DNA of 64,000 nucleotides from Phyllobacterium sophorae. Lineage in GTDB: Bacteria; Pseudomonadota; Alphaproteobacteria; Rhizobiales; Rhizobiaceae. Made by a program: the position numbers and the translations under genes. This document shows, one piece after another, positions 44,711 to 53,195 of the stretch. A model generated the notes under the pieces. It was not told the origin of the DNA. It made no database searches and was given only the letters and a program-made list of their open reading frames with translations. The stretch is taken from positions 186,001-250,000 of the forward strand of contig NZ_PGGM01000002.1 of NCBI RefSeq assembly GCF_003010965.1. Direction: 5' to 3'. Every line of letters begins with the position of its first letter. Position 1 is the first letter of the stretch.

Positions 44711-44833
44711 GACACTCAGGTCGAGGCGGCCTGCAAATGGCGTTTTTCTACGCTTCCGATGCTCACGTACTCAATGTACGCTGCGCTCCGGTGCTCGAAA
44801 ACCACCATTTTCGGCTCGCCCTCATCTGAGTCC
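44711..44833. repeat. Palindromic intergenic repeat, copy B
   Basis: Second copy of the element at 3999-4107. The outer ends GACACTCAGGTCGAGG and CCCTCATCTGAGTCC are also inverted relative to each other, so the whole about 120 bp can fold. It fills the gap between the desaturase-like gene and the PhnD-like gene. Confidence 0.78.
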
Positions 44834-44854
44834 ACTAGACCTTAAGTGTAGAAC

Positions 44855-45622
44855 ATGACCTTTGTTGCGGCTCTGCCGATGTACGATCTGCCCGAACGGC
44901 GCGCCGAAGTGGACGCGCAGTGGATAAGCATGCGCGCTATCCTTCGCTCAAACGGATATGACGCACCTGAATATCTGATACGGCGCAATGCCGATCTTCC
45001 GGCGGTCCCCGGCGGTATCAAGGATGCTGCGGGCAATGTCATCGCGCCTGACCCGGCGACGCTTCCCCCCGACGAGCTCGATCTGCCGACGATGTGGCGC
45101 CATCCGGATTTGCTGATAACGCAAAGCTGTTGGGGCCCGATGGAACTGGGTCTCGACCGGCATGTCCATCTCGCCGGGCAGGACGACTATTCAGGCATAG
45201 AGGGCGGCGATGGTGAACTTTACTCCAGCGCGCTGGTCATGCGGCGAGGCGAGGGAGAGCCGGTCGCGGCCCCGGCGGACGGGAGAGCGAGACTCCCGAT
45301 CGATCTCATGCGGCACAAGCGGCTGGCCTTCAACAGCCGCGACTCGATGTCCGGCTACCTTGCGCTTCATCGTGATTTGAAAGCGCAGGACAAAACGTTT
45401 GGCCTGTTCGGCGGTCTTGTCGAGACCGGCGGGCACCGCGCCTCGATTGAGACGGTTGCCACGGGCCGCGCCGATATCGCCGCCATTGATTGCAAATCAT
45501 GGGAGCTGGCGCAGCGGTATGACGAGGCGGCGAGTGCGTTGATTGTCGTTGGCTGGACGGGCAGGCGCAAGGGCCTGCCCTTTATCTCTTCTCGAAAGCT
45601 ACCCGCGCATCTTTTCGCCTGA
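44855..45622 (+). CDS. PhnD-like substrate-binding protein without signal peptide
   Basis: A 255-residue protein of the phosphate/phosphonate-binding (PhnD, COG3221) group: LITQSCWGPMELG, RLAFNSRDSMSGYLALHRDL, and IAAIDCKSWELAQRYD match the ligand-binding fold. There is no signal peptide (starts MTFVAALPMYDLPERRAE) and no permease or ATPase next to it, so it is probably a cytosolic binding or sensor protein. Its last 24 bases overlap the end of the convergent dehydrogenase gene. Confidence 0.8.
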   Translation: MTFVAALPMYDLPERRAEVDAQWISMRAILRSNGYDAPEYLIRRNADLPAVPGGIKDAAGNVIAPDPATLPPDELDLPTMWRHPDLLITQSCWGPMELGLDRHVHLAGQDDYSGIEGGDGELYSSALVMRRGEGEPVAAPADGRARLPIDLMRHKRLAFNSRDSMSGYLALHRDLKAQDKTFGLFGGLVETGGHRASIETVATGRADIAAIDCKSWELAQRYDEAASALIVVGWTGRRKGLPFISSRKLPAHLFA

Positions 45623-48175
45623 CGGATCAAACGGCGGCTCGACAGTGATGCGGGCGGCACGGCGGATACCGAGGATCTCCACCTCGAACATCCCCTGATC
45701 TTCATGGGTTGCAAGCTCTGCGGGCACGTAGCCCTGTGCCATGGAATGGCCGACGAAGTGAGCGTAGCCGCCGGACGTGACCCACCCGACAACGCGCCAC
45801 TCACCTTGGATGGCACCCTTGTCGCCCGCGTTGGCGACGACCTCTCCGGTCGCGTCAAAGCGCGGCGCGCCGACGCCATGACCGGCCTGCACGACGCCGT
45901 AATCCTTTGAAGTTTTTGCCCAGATCGGCTCATCGCCCATCACATCGGCAGCGCCATCGCCATGCGGCACGTCAATCAGGAAAGAAACACGGCGCAGTCT
46001 TGTACTGGTTCCTGCGTCGAATTCCGCCTTTTCCTTGGCGGCTGCTTCGCGGCCGATAAAATCATTCTTGGATAGTTTGATGAAACGGTCCATCGAGCCT
46101 TCGTATGGCCCGTAGATCGGTCGCAGCTCACGGAACCAAGTCGGAAAGTTCTTCTCAAGCCGCATGGCGAGCAGGGCGCGCATGCCGAAATCGACGATGT
46201 TGTATTCGGCTCCAGCTTCCTTGATCCTCTTGTAGACGAGGCGCTGGTAAGCTGGCTCCATCCAGATTTCATAACCCAGGTCGCCCGTATAGGAGATGCG
46301 GTTGACCTTGCATGGAGCGCCGCCAACGGCCATCTCGCGGAAATCCATGAAGCGGAATGCGGCGTTAGACACATCTTCATCGACGAGTTTGGCAAGGAGG
46401 TCGCGGGCTTTCGGACCGGCAATTGCAAGGCCCACGAGCGTCTGGTCGAAGCGGTGAATGCGGACTGAGCCATCCTTCGGTTGATGCTTCTGAAACCAGC
46501 GCATGTGATAGCGCTGGGCGGCGGACGACCCCCAGATCAGAAAGCGATCATCAGCGGCCTTGGCAATGGTGAAGTCGCCGATCAGTTTCCCCTTTTCATT
46601 GAGCATTGGGGTAAGGACGAGGCGTCCCGTCTTCGGCATTGTATTGGTCATCAGGTGCGAGAGGTAGGCTTCAGCGCCGCTGCCCGTCACTTCATATTTG
46701 GCGAAGTTGGCGATTTCCGTAATGCCGACACTTGTCCGTGTGGCGCGGACCTCATTGCCGACATGCTCGAAGTCGTTGGAACGATGGTAGGATACGATGT
46801 CGCGCGCTTCAGTGCCCTCGGGTGCGAACCAAAGCGGCGTTTCGAGGCCCCAGGAATCGCCCATCACAGCATTCTGGCCGAGCATCGTATCGTAGAGGGG
46901 CGTGGTCTGTTGCGGACGCCCTGCCGGCAGTTCCTCGTTGGGGAAGCGGATGGAGAAACGCCGCGAATAGTTCTCACGCACCTTGGCGTTGGTGTAGCGC
47001 AGGGTCGCCCATTCGCCGAAGCGGGCAACATCCATGCCCCAGACGTCGAAGCCCGGTTCGCCATGCACCATCCAGTTGGAGAGAGCGAGGCCTACGCCGC
47101 CGCCCTGGCTGAACCCGGCCATGACGGCGCAGGCAGTCCAATAATTGGTGAGGCCCGGTACCGGACCTACCAGCGGGTTGCCGTCGGGTGCGAAGGTGAA
47201 CGGACCGTTGATGATCTGCTTGATCCCGGCCCTTTCGATGCCGGGAAAATGCTTGAAGCCGACTTCGAGGGAAGGCGCGATACGATCGATGTCCGGCGGC
47301 AAAAGCTCATGGCCGAAATCCCACGGCGTATTGACCGGAGACCATGGCTTGGCAGCCTTTTCATAGGTGCCGAGGAGGATGCCGTTGCGTTCCTGGCGCG
47401 TGTAGATCTCACCCTTGAAGTCCATGACGCCGATAAGTTCACGCCCTGTCGATTTGTTGAACTCCATGACTTCCGGCACGTCCTCTGTCAGGAGATACAT
47501 GTGTTCCATGGCGAGAACCGGCAGTTCCAAACCGACCATGCGGCCGACTTCGCGCGCCCACAGCCCGCCGCAATTGACAACGTGCTCGGCCTTCACGGTG
47601 CCTTGCTCCGTGACGACGTTCCAGGTGCCATCGGTTTCCTGCGTCAGTTCGACGACACGATTGCGCAGGGAAATTTCGGCACCAAGCTTTCGAGCGGCCT
47701 TGGCATAGGCGTGGGTTGTGCCCGACGGATCAAGGTGGCCCTCGACCGGATCCCACATGGCACCGACGAAATTGGTCTCGTCCATGAGGGGGAACATGGC
47801 CTTCGCCTCGGATGGCGTTATCAGTTCGGTGTCCATGCCGAGATAGCGGCCGCGAGCATGGGCAAGCCGAAGAAAATCCATACGCTCCGGTGAATCCGCC
47901 ATCATGACCCCACCGGTCAGATGCAGACCACAGGACTGGCCCGAAAGCTCCTCGATCTCCTTGTAGAGGCTGACCGTATAGGCCTGCAGCTTGGCAACAT
48001 TCGGATCGCCATTAAGCGTATGGAAACCGCCGGCCGCATGCCAGGAAGAGCCGGATGTCAGTTCCGATCGCTCGATCAGCATCACGTCGGTCCAGCCGGC
48101 GCGTGCAAGGTGATAGAGGACCGAGCATCCGACAACGCCACCGCCAATGACCACTGCTTTAACGTGCGATTTCAT
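45599..48175 (-). CDS. GcvT-type FAD dehydrogenase, second copy (dimethylglycine dehydrogenase-like)
   Basis: An 858-residue paralogue of the enzyme at 23004-25520: VVIGGGVVGCSVLYHLARAG, the covalent-flavin histidine in SGSSWHAAGG, and a C-terminal GcvT folate domain. It is longer at the C-terminus by about 20 residues, with an insert near MGDEPIWAK. Placed 59 bp downstream of the second mttB and co-directional with it, so the pair probably demethylates one compound in turn. ATG 48175 is preferred to the ATG at 48190 (GAGG upstream). Confidence 0.88.
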   Translation of the reverse strand: MKSHVKAVVIGGGVVGCSVLYHLARAGWTDVMLIERSELTSGSSWHAAGGFHTLNGDPNVAKLQAYTVSLYKEIEELSGQSCGLHLTGGVMMADSPERMDFLRLAHARGRYLGMDTELITPSEAKAMFPLMDETNFVGAMWDPVEGHLDPSGTTHAYAKAARKLGAEISLRNRVVELTQETDGTWNVVTEQGTVKAEHVVNCGGLWAREVGRMVGLELPVLAMEHMYLLTEDVPEVMEFNKSTGRELIGVMDFKGEIYTRQERNGILLGTYEKAAKPWSPVNTPWDFGHELLPPDIDRIAPSLEVGFKHFPGIERAGIKQIINGPFTFAPDGNPLVGPVPGLTNYWTACAVMAGFSQGGGVGLALSNWMVHGEPGFDVWGMDVARFGEWATLRYTNAKVRENYSRRFSIRFPNEELPAGRPQQTTPLYDTMLGQNAVMGDSWGLETPLWFAPEGTEARDIVSYHRSNDFEHVGNEVRATRTSVGITEIANFAKYEVTGSGAEAYLSHLMTNTMPKTGRLVLTPMLNEKGKLIGDFTIAKAADDRFLIWGSSAAQRYHMRWFQKHQPKDGSVRIHRFDQTLVGLAIAGPKARDLLAKLVDEDVSNAAFRFMDFREMAVGGAPCKVNRISYTGDLGYEIWMEPAYQRLVYKRIKEAGAEYNIVDFGMRALLAMRLEKNFPTWFRELRPIYGPYEGSMDRFIKLSKNDFIGREAAAKEKAEFDAGTSTRLRRVSFLIDVPHGDGAADVMGDEPIWAKTSKDYGVVQAGHGVGAPRFDATGEVVANAGDKGAIQGEWRVVGWVTSGGYAHFVGHSMAQGYVPAELATHEDQGMFEVEILGIRRAARITVEPPFDPSGEKMRG

Positions 48176-48234
48176 AGTCTTATGCCTCATGTATGGGAAT
48201 GTGATTCAATTCGTTGAGAATGCGATTCAACTGG

Positions 48235-49815
48235 TCAGAAATCAGTTGGCGCGCCACCTTCGGCCTTGCGCTTCGCGACAAAGGCATTGATTTCCTCCTC
48301 GATCCCGGGGTCGATTTCCGGTTTCTGGTAGGTCGCCAGACGCTCTTTCCAGACCCGGTTGGCGCGTTCGATGGCCGTGGGCGAACCGGCCTCCTGCCAG
48401 GTTTCATAATTGCGCCAGTCTGAAATAATCGGCGCGTAGAAGGCAGTCTTGTAACGTGATTGCGTATGGGCCGTGCCGAAGAAATGGCCGCCCGGACCTA
48501 CATCGCGCATCGCATCGATGCCGAGTGCGTCTTCAGACAGATCAAGCGGCGTCAGGAATTCCGCCACCATTTGCAACAGGTCGAAATCCAGGATCATCTT
48601 TTCATAGGAGCAGCAGAGTCCGCCTTCGAGCCAACCGGCGGAATGCAGCATGAAATTGGCGCCCCCCTGGATCGCGCCCCAGAGCGAGAACACCGATTCG
48701 TAGGCAGCCTGGGCATCGACGGTGTTCGCGGCGCAGACATTCGAGGTGCGGTAGGGGATGCCGTACCGGCGGGCGAGCTGGCCGCCGACCATCTGGGCTT
48801 TCATGTATTCAGGCGTACCGAAGGCCGGGGCTCCGGATTTCATATCGACATTGGACGTGAAGCCGCCATAGCCGACGGGCGCACCCTTCTTGACCATCTG
48901 GGTGAAGGAGATACCAGCGAGAGCCTCTGCATTCTGCTGGACCAGCGCACCAGCGATCGTTACCGGGGCCATGGCGCCGGCGAGCGTGAAAGGCGTCACA
49001 ATGACGACCTGGCCGTTGCCCGACATCTGTATGATGCCTTCCATCATCGGAATGTCGAGCTTCAGCGGAGAATTGGTATTGATGATCGTGTAGCAGGATG
49101 CCTCGCTCTGCAGCTGTTCATGGCTGACGCCACGGGCGAGGCGGGCAATCTCAATGCCGTCCTGATTGCGTTCTTTACCGAGCGAATAGATATGGAACGG
49201 TTTGTCGGTCAACGTTGCCAGATCGCGGATACATTCCAGATGACGAACCGATGGGTGAATGTCGATTGGCTCGACGGGATAGCCACCGGTCGCATTTATG
49301 ATGTTGTGCATCTGCGCCAGTTTCAGGAAATTGCGGAAATCCGCCTGGTTGCCCGAACGTCTGCCATTGTCGGTATCCGAACAATTGGGCGCCGATCCCA
49401 TCTGCGCAAGAATCAAATTGTTACCGCCAAAGCGGACATTGTGTGCCGGATTGCGGGCACGCAGCGTGAATTCGGATGGTGCATGGCTGACATATTCGAG
49501 GATCATGTCCTTGTCGAAATGTACGCGCATCGTGCCAGGGGTGACATCGGCACCAGCCCTTTTCATGATTTCACGCGCACCGTCATGCAGAACGTCGACG
49601 CCGATTTCCTCCAACACTCTCAGCGAACCGTTGTGAATGGATTCCAGTTCATCGTCGGAAACGATTTTTGTCGGCGCGAATGGAATTTTCAGCTGGCGGA
49701 ATGGTGGCTGGTCGAAGGCTCCGCTTTCCACGCTGCGGGGCCGGGACCGACCACCACGCCGGCCATGATCCCGCGATGATGTGTTCGTGTCGATCTCAAC
49801 TGCAGGTTCATTCAT
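48235..49815 (-). CDS. MttB-family methylamine:corrinoid methyltransferase, copy 2
   Basis: A 526-residue non-pyrrolysine MttB homologue, paralogous to the one at 38462-40048 (shared GAMAPVTIAGALVQQ/GAMSPVTVAGTLTQV and MLHSAGWLEGGL/VLHSAGWLEGGL blocks). Its N-terminus is Arg-rich (RDHGRRGGRSRPRS, residues 15-28) before the barrel. No corrinoid protein gene adjoins it, so it would share the one at 37521. It heads a two-gene operon with the GcvT-type dehydrogenase. Confidence 0.88.
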   Translation of the reverse strand: MNEPAVEIDTNTSSRDHGRRGGRSRPRSVESGAFDQPPFRQLKIPFAPTKIVSDDELESIHNGSLRVLEEIGVDVLHDGAREIMKRAGADVTPGTMRVHFDKDMILEYVSHAPSEFTLRARNPAHNVRFGGNNLILAQMGSAPNCSDTDNGRRSGNQADFRNFLKLAQMHNIINATGGYPVEPIDIHPSVRHLECIRDLATLTDKPFHIYSLGKERNQDGIEIARLARGVSHEQLQSEASCYTIINTNSPLKLDIPMMEGIIQMSGNGQVVIVTPFTLAGAMAPVTIAGALVQQNAEALAGISFTQMVKKGAPVGYGGFTSNVDMKSGAPAFGTPEYMKAQMVGGQLARRYGIPYRTSNVCAANTVDAQAAYESVFSLWGAIQGGANFMLHSAGWLEGGLCCSYEKMILDFDLLQMVAEFLTPLDLSEDALGIDAMRDVGPGGHFFGTAHTQSRYKTAFYAPIISDWRNYETWQEAGSPTAIERANRVWKERLATYQKPEIDPGIEEEINAFVAKRKAEGGAPTDF

Positions 49816-49911
49816 TGCTCATGCCCTTTGCTTACACCCATGGCGGGCGATCTTGCCACTATCGCCAGAGGCGCAATCAGCGTGCGCGGCGTGAGCGACG
49901 CCGAGCGCAAG

Positions 49912-49921
49912 GGAAGCGACA
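49912..49921 (-). promoter_or_regulatory. TGTCGCTTCC motif upstream of mttB copy 2
   Basis: TGTCGCTTCC on the minus strand, 106 bp before the ATG. TGCGCTC and GTCGCTC follow at 11- and 21-bp steps (in the same direction), giving three phased near-copies. Confidence 0.3.
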
Positions 49922-49958
49922 TGCTATAGTGGCGCCTATCTTTCTTGTGGGGGAGAAA

Positions 49959-50003
49959 GCGATTTCAGCATCTTGAGCCCTTCGCTCAAGTGCTGAAAAT
50001 CGC
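49959..50003. terminator. Long imperfect hairpin downstream of proXWV
   Basis: GCGATTTCAGCATCTTGAG (49959-49977) and CTCAAGTGCTGAAAATCGC (49985-50003) form an about 18-bp stem with one bulge each side. It lies 110 bp past the proV stop in the leftward direction and is followed there by CTTTCT, so it may end that operon. This 297-bp gap otherwise holds only the mttB promoter. Confidence 0.6.
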
Positions 50004-50112
50004 AGGTGATGGGATTGCAGTCAGTAGCTTGGATCTTCCAAGAATTCAGCAAAGAGGCAAATTCAAGAACATCCTATCCCTCCCTCAATGGGAGAGATCA
50101 AAGGCCCTTGGC

Positions 50113-51186
50113 TTACTCCGCCGCGGCCCGGGAGGTCAGGTGGCTGATCGGTGTCACCATGGCCTGGATCAGGCTGTTCATGCTGATCACGCCGGTCGGC
50201 TTGCCACTATCGTCGACAACCGTCGCATATTGCTGGTTGGCGTCGGTCATGGTTTTGGCAGCTTCTTCCAGGATGGTCCCGCTCTTGACCGTAACGCCTC
50301 CCGTTGCAGCCGGAGCACCCGAATGAGTCGCGATGGTATCGACCATGATGACGCGGCCGCGGTTGACTTCCTTGACAAAGCTCGAGATGTACTCGTCCGC
50401 GGGCTTCAGAACGATGTCCTGGCCAGTCCCTTGCTGGACGACTTCGCCATCGCGCAGGATTGCGATGCGGTCTCCAAGCCGCAGTGCTTCGTCGAGATCG
50501 TGGGTGATAAAAACGACGGTCTTCTTGATTTCCTTCTGCAGATCGAGAAGCACTGATTGCATATCCATGCGGATCAGCGGGTCGAGCGCGGAAAACGCTT
50601 CGTCCATCAGCAGGATAGGAGCGTCATTCGTCAGCGCGCGGGCGAGGCCGACACGCTGCTGCATACCACCGGAAAGCTGATTTGGATAATGGTCCTCAAA
50701 GCCTTTCAACCCGACTCTTGCGATCCAGCGGCGCGCCTGTTCTTCCTGTTTTTCCCGGGAAAGCCCCTGGATTTCCAGACCGTAAACGGTGTTGTCGAGC
50801 ACCGTGCGATGGGGAAGCAGGGCGAACTTCTGGAAAACCATCGCTGTCTTGTGCCGGCGGAACTGGCGCAGATCGTTCTGGTTCATCTTGCAGACGTCGG
50901 CGTTGTCAATGATGACCTCGCCCGCCGTCGGGTCGATCAAACGATTGATGTGGCGGATCAGCGTGGATTTTCCCGAACCGGAAAGGCCCATGACCACCTG
51001 AATGCAACCAGCCGGCATGTCGATATTGATATCGCGTAGGCCAAGGACATGACCGTGTTTTTCATTCAGTTCCGTCTTGGACATACCCTTCTTGACGGCT
51101 TCGACATAGGCGTCCGGTCTTTGACCAAAAATCTTGTATAGATTCTTGATCTTGATACCGGCGCCTTGAACGTTGCGATCAGCCAT
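50113..51186 (-). CDS. proV: Glycine betaine/proline ABC transporter ATP-binding protein
   Basis: A 357-residue ATPase of the betaine importer. Walker A GLSGSGKST, signature LSGGMQQRVGLARAL, Walker B ILLMDEAFSALDP, and a C-terminal CBS-like regulatory region (about 280-357: ATVVDDSGKPTGVISMNSL). ATG 51186 lies 8 bp inside the end of proW; the frame runs to 51333 without another site. Confidence 0.95.
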   Translation of the reverse strand: MADRNVQGAGIKIKNLYKIFGQRPDAYVEAVKKGMSKTELNEKHGHVLGLRDINIDMPAGCIQVVMGLSGSGKSTLIRHINRLIDPTAGEVIIDNADVCKMNQNDLRQFRRHKTAMVFQKFALLPHRTVLDNTVYGLEIQGLSREKQEEQARRWIARVGLKGFEDHYPNQLSGGMQQRVGLARALTNDAPILLMDEAFSALDPLIRMDMQSVLLDLQKEIKKTVVFITHDLDEALRLGDRIAILRDGEVVQQGTGQDIVLKPADEYISSFVKEVNRGRVIMVDTIATHSGAPAATGGVTVKSGTILEEAAKTMTDANQQYATVVDDSGKPTGVISMNSLIQAMVTPISHLTSRAAAE

Positions 51187-52066
51187 GGACCACCTCCTGG
51201 TGCTTCTGAAGACGCTTGCCATAGGCCTGACTAACGCGATCGAAAATGATGGCAATGCCAACGATGGCAAGGCCGTTGAAAAGTCCGAGAGAGAAGAACT
51301 GGCCATTGACGGAACGCAGCACCGGCTGGCCAAGACCCTGAACGCCGATCATCGAGGCGATGACCACCATGGCAAGAGCCATCATGATGGTCTGGTTGAT
51401 GCCAGCCATGATCGTGGGAAGGGCGAGAGGTATCTGCACATTCTTCAAACGCTGCCAGCTGGAGGACCCGAAAGCATCCGCTGCTTCCAGCACGTCCTTG
51501 TCGACAAGCCTGATGCCCAGATTTGTCAGGCGGATCATCGGCGGAATGGCATAGATGACTACAGCGATCAGCCCCGGCACCTTGCCGATACCCAAAAGCA
51601 TGACGACGGGGATCAGGTAGACGAAACTCGGCATGGTTTGCATCACGTCGAGAATGGGATTGACAAGACGCTGGAAACTATCCGAACGCGCCATGACGAT
51701 GCCTATGGGAATGCCGACGACAATGGAGACGACCGTTCCGACGAAAATCATGGCGATGGTCTTCATCGCATCGCTCCACATGTCGAAATAGCCAATGAGG
51801 AGCAGGGTGATGACGGTTCCTGCAACGATCTTCCAGTTGCGGCTGGCGATCCAGGCGATGCCACCGATCAGGAGGATCATGATGGGCCAGGGCGTCGCCG
51901 TCATAAAGCGCTCGGCCTGGATAAGAAAATACTGCAGCGGCTCGAAAAAGGATTCGATGACATCGCCATATTGACGGGTGAAAGCCTTGAAGCCCTCATC
52001 CAATGTCTTTTTCAGATTGCGCAGCGTGTCGTCATTCATATTTGGGAATGAGTAGAACCAATCCAT
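51179..52066 (-). CDS. proW: Glycine betaine/proline ABC transporter permease
   Basis: A 295-residue inner-membrane permease with about six helices and the permease EAA loop EAADAFGSSSWQRLKNVQIPLALPTIMAG. Overlaps proV by 8 bp. It imports betaine for osmoprotection or, as here likely, as a carbon and methyl source. Confidence 0.95.
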   Translation of the reverse strand: MDWFYSFPNMNDDTLRNLKKTLDEGFKAFTRQYGDVIESFFEPLQYFLIQAERFMTATPWPIMILLIGGIAWIASRNWKIVAGTVITLLLIGYFDMWSDAMKTIAMIFVGTVVSIVVGIPIGIVMARSDSFQRLVNPILDVMQTMPSFVYLIPVVMLLGIGKVPGLIAVVIYAIPPMIRLTNLGIRLVDKDVLEAADAFGSSSWQRLKNVQIPLALPTIMAGINQTIMMALAMVVIASMIGVQGLGQPVLRSVNGQFFSLGLFNGLAIVGIAIIFDRVSQAYGKRLQKHQEVVHG

Positions 52067-52155
52067 GTCAGTACCCTTCTATAGCCATCCCCAGCGCTAC
52101 GCCCTTGAATGACTGAAGCGGTTGAAAGCGATGGCGTTCAACCTATCGAGAGTGG

Positions 52156-52184
52156 AGTACGGCGAAGCCCTGTTTCGCCGTACT
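52156..52184 (-). promoter_or_regulatory. Stem-loop between proX and proW
   Basis: AGTACGGCGAA (52156-52166) pairs with TTCGCCGTACT (52174-52184) in the 127-bp gap. No U-run follows, so it is more likely an RNA-stabilising or processing hairpin that raises the binding protein above the membrane subunits than a terminator. Confidence 0.6.
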
Positions 52185-52193
52185 TGACTGTCG

Positions 52194-53195
52194 TTATTGT
52201 ATGGCCGCTTTAACTTTATCTGCGGCTTCCGGAGAAACCCACTTTGTCCAAACGGCCTCATTGTTCTTGAGGTAGTATTTAGCGCCATCTTCGCCTGTCG
52301 CCTGATTGTCGACCATCCAGGCAAGCAGCTTGTTGAATTCGTCAGTCGAAAGCTGCCGCTTTTTCAGATAGTCGAACGCTGGACCCGAAGAGTCGGCGAA
52401 CTTCTTTGTAACAACCGTATAAATATCAGAGATTGCCCAACCATTGGGTTTTGGATCCGGGCAGTCGGCAACGACAGTGCATCGTTTCCATTCCGCTTCG
52501 TCAAACGGTACGCCGTTCTCGAGCTTGACCATGGGATACTTGCCGAGAATGGCCGTGGGACCCCAATAATAGCCCAGCCAGGGATCCTTGCGCTCATACG
52601 CCTTTGCAATCGAACCATCGAGGCCGGCAGCAGATCCTGTGTCGACGAGTGTGAAGCCATTTTTTTCGCCTTCATAGGCTTTGAAAAAATTGGTCGTCGT
52701 AATCTGGCAGGCCCAACCCGATGGACAGTTAAAGACCGCGCCCTTCTTCGGATCTTCCGGCGAGGGAAACAGCTCCGGATGTTTCATGGCATCGGCGATC
52801 GTCTTGATTTCAGGATGCTCATCAGCGAAATATTTGGGAATCCACCAGCTTTCCGTACCGCCTTCGGTGATCGCAGGCGCGGCATAGACTAGCTTTTCTT
52901 CCTTGACCGCCTTTTCCAGCTGGTCGCGAACGGTGTTGAGCCAGCCCTCCGGCGCGATGTCCGGCTGACCTTTCTCAATCATTGATGTAAACGTCGGGAC
53001 TGTATCACCCGCAACGAGTTCGGCATCGCAACCATAGCCTTCGCTAAGGATGATCTTGTCGAGATTGGCAAGGGCTTCTGCCGACTGCCAGTTCATGTTG
53101 GCGATTGTAACTGTACCGCATTCAGCCGCTGATGCCGATCCGGCATAACCGAACAGACCAGCGGCCAATATAGTTGAAGCGAGCAGCTTCTTCAT
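52194..53195 (-). CDS. proX: Glycine betaine/proline substrate-binding protein
   Basis: A 333-residue periplasmic binding protein of the OpuAC/ProX type with a signal peptide (about 1-23, GYAGSASA). Trp-rich ligand region: ANMNWQSAEALANLDK, PEGWLNTVRDQL, GGTESWWIPKYFADEH. First gene of proXWV. Confidence 0.95.
   Translation of the reverse strand: MKKLLASTILAAGLFGYAGSASAAECGTVTIANMNWQSAEALANLDKIILSEGYGCDAELVAGDTVPTFTSMIEKGQPDIAPEGWLNTVRDQLEKAVKEEKLVYAAPAITEGGTESWWIPKYFADEHPEIKTIADAMKHPELFPSPEDPKKGAVFNCPSGWACQITTTNFFKAYEGEKNGFTLVDTGSAAGLDGSIAKAYERKDPWLGYYWGPTAILGKYPMVKLENGVPFDEAEWKRCTVVADCPDPKPNGWAISDIYTVVTKKFADSSGPAFDYLKKRQLSTDEFNKLLAWMVDNQATGEDGAKYYLKNNEAVWTKWVSPEAADKVKAAIQ

Noticed and set aside
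46481-47893. 470-codon open frame on the plus strand
   Set aside because: Antisense to the GcvT-type dehydrogenase (45599-48175), whose domains are clear; no motif in this frame.
48460-49779. 439-codon open frame on the plus strand
   Set aside because: Antisense shadow of the second MttB gene.
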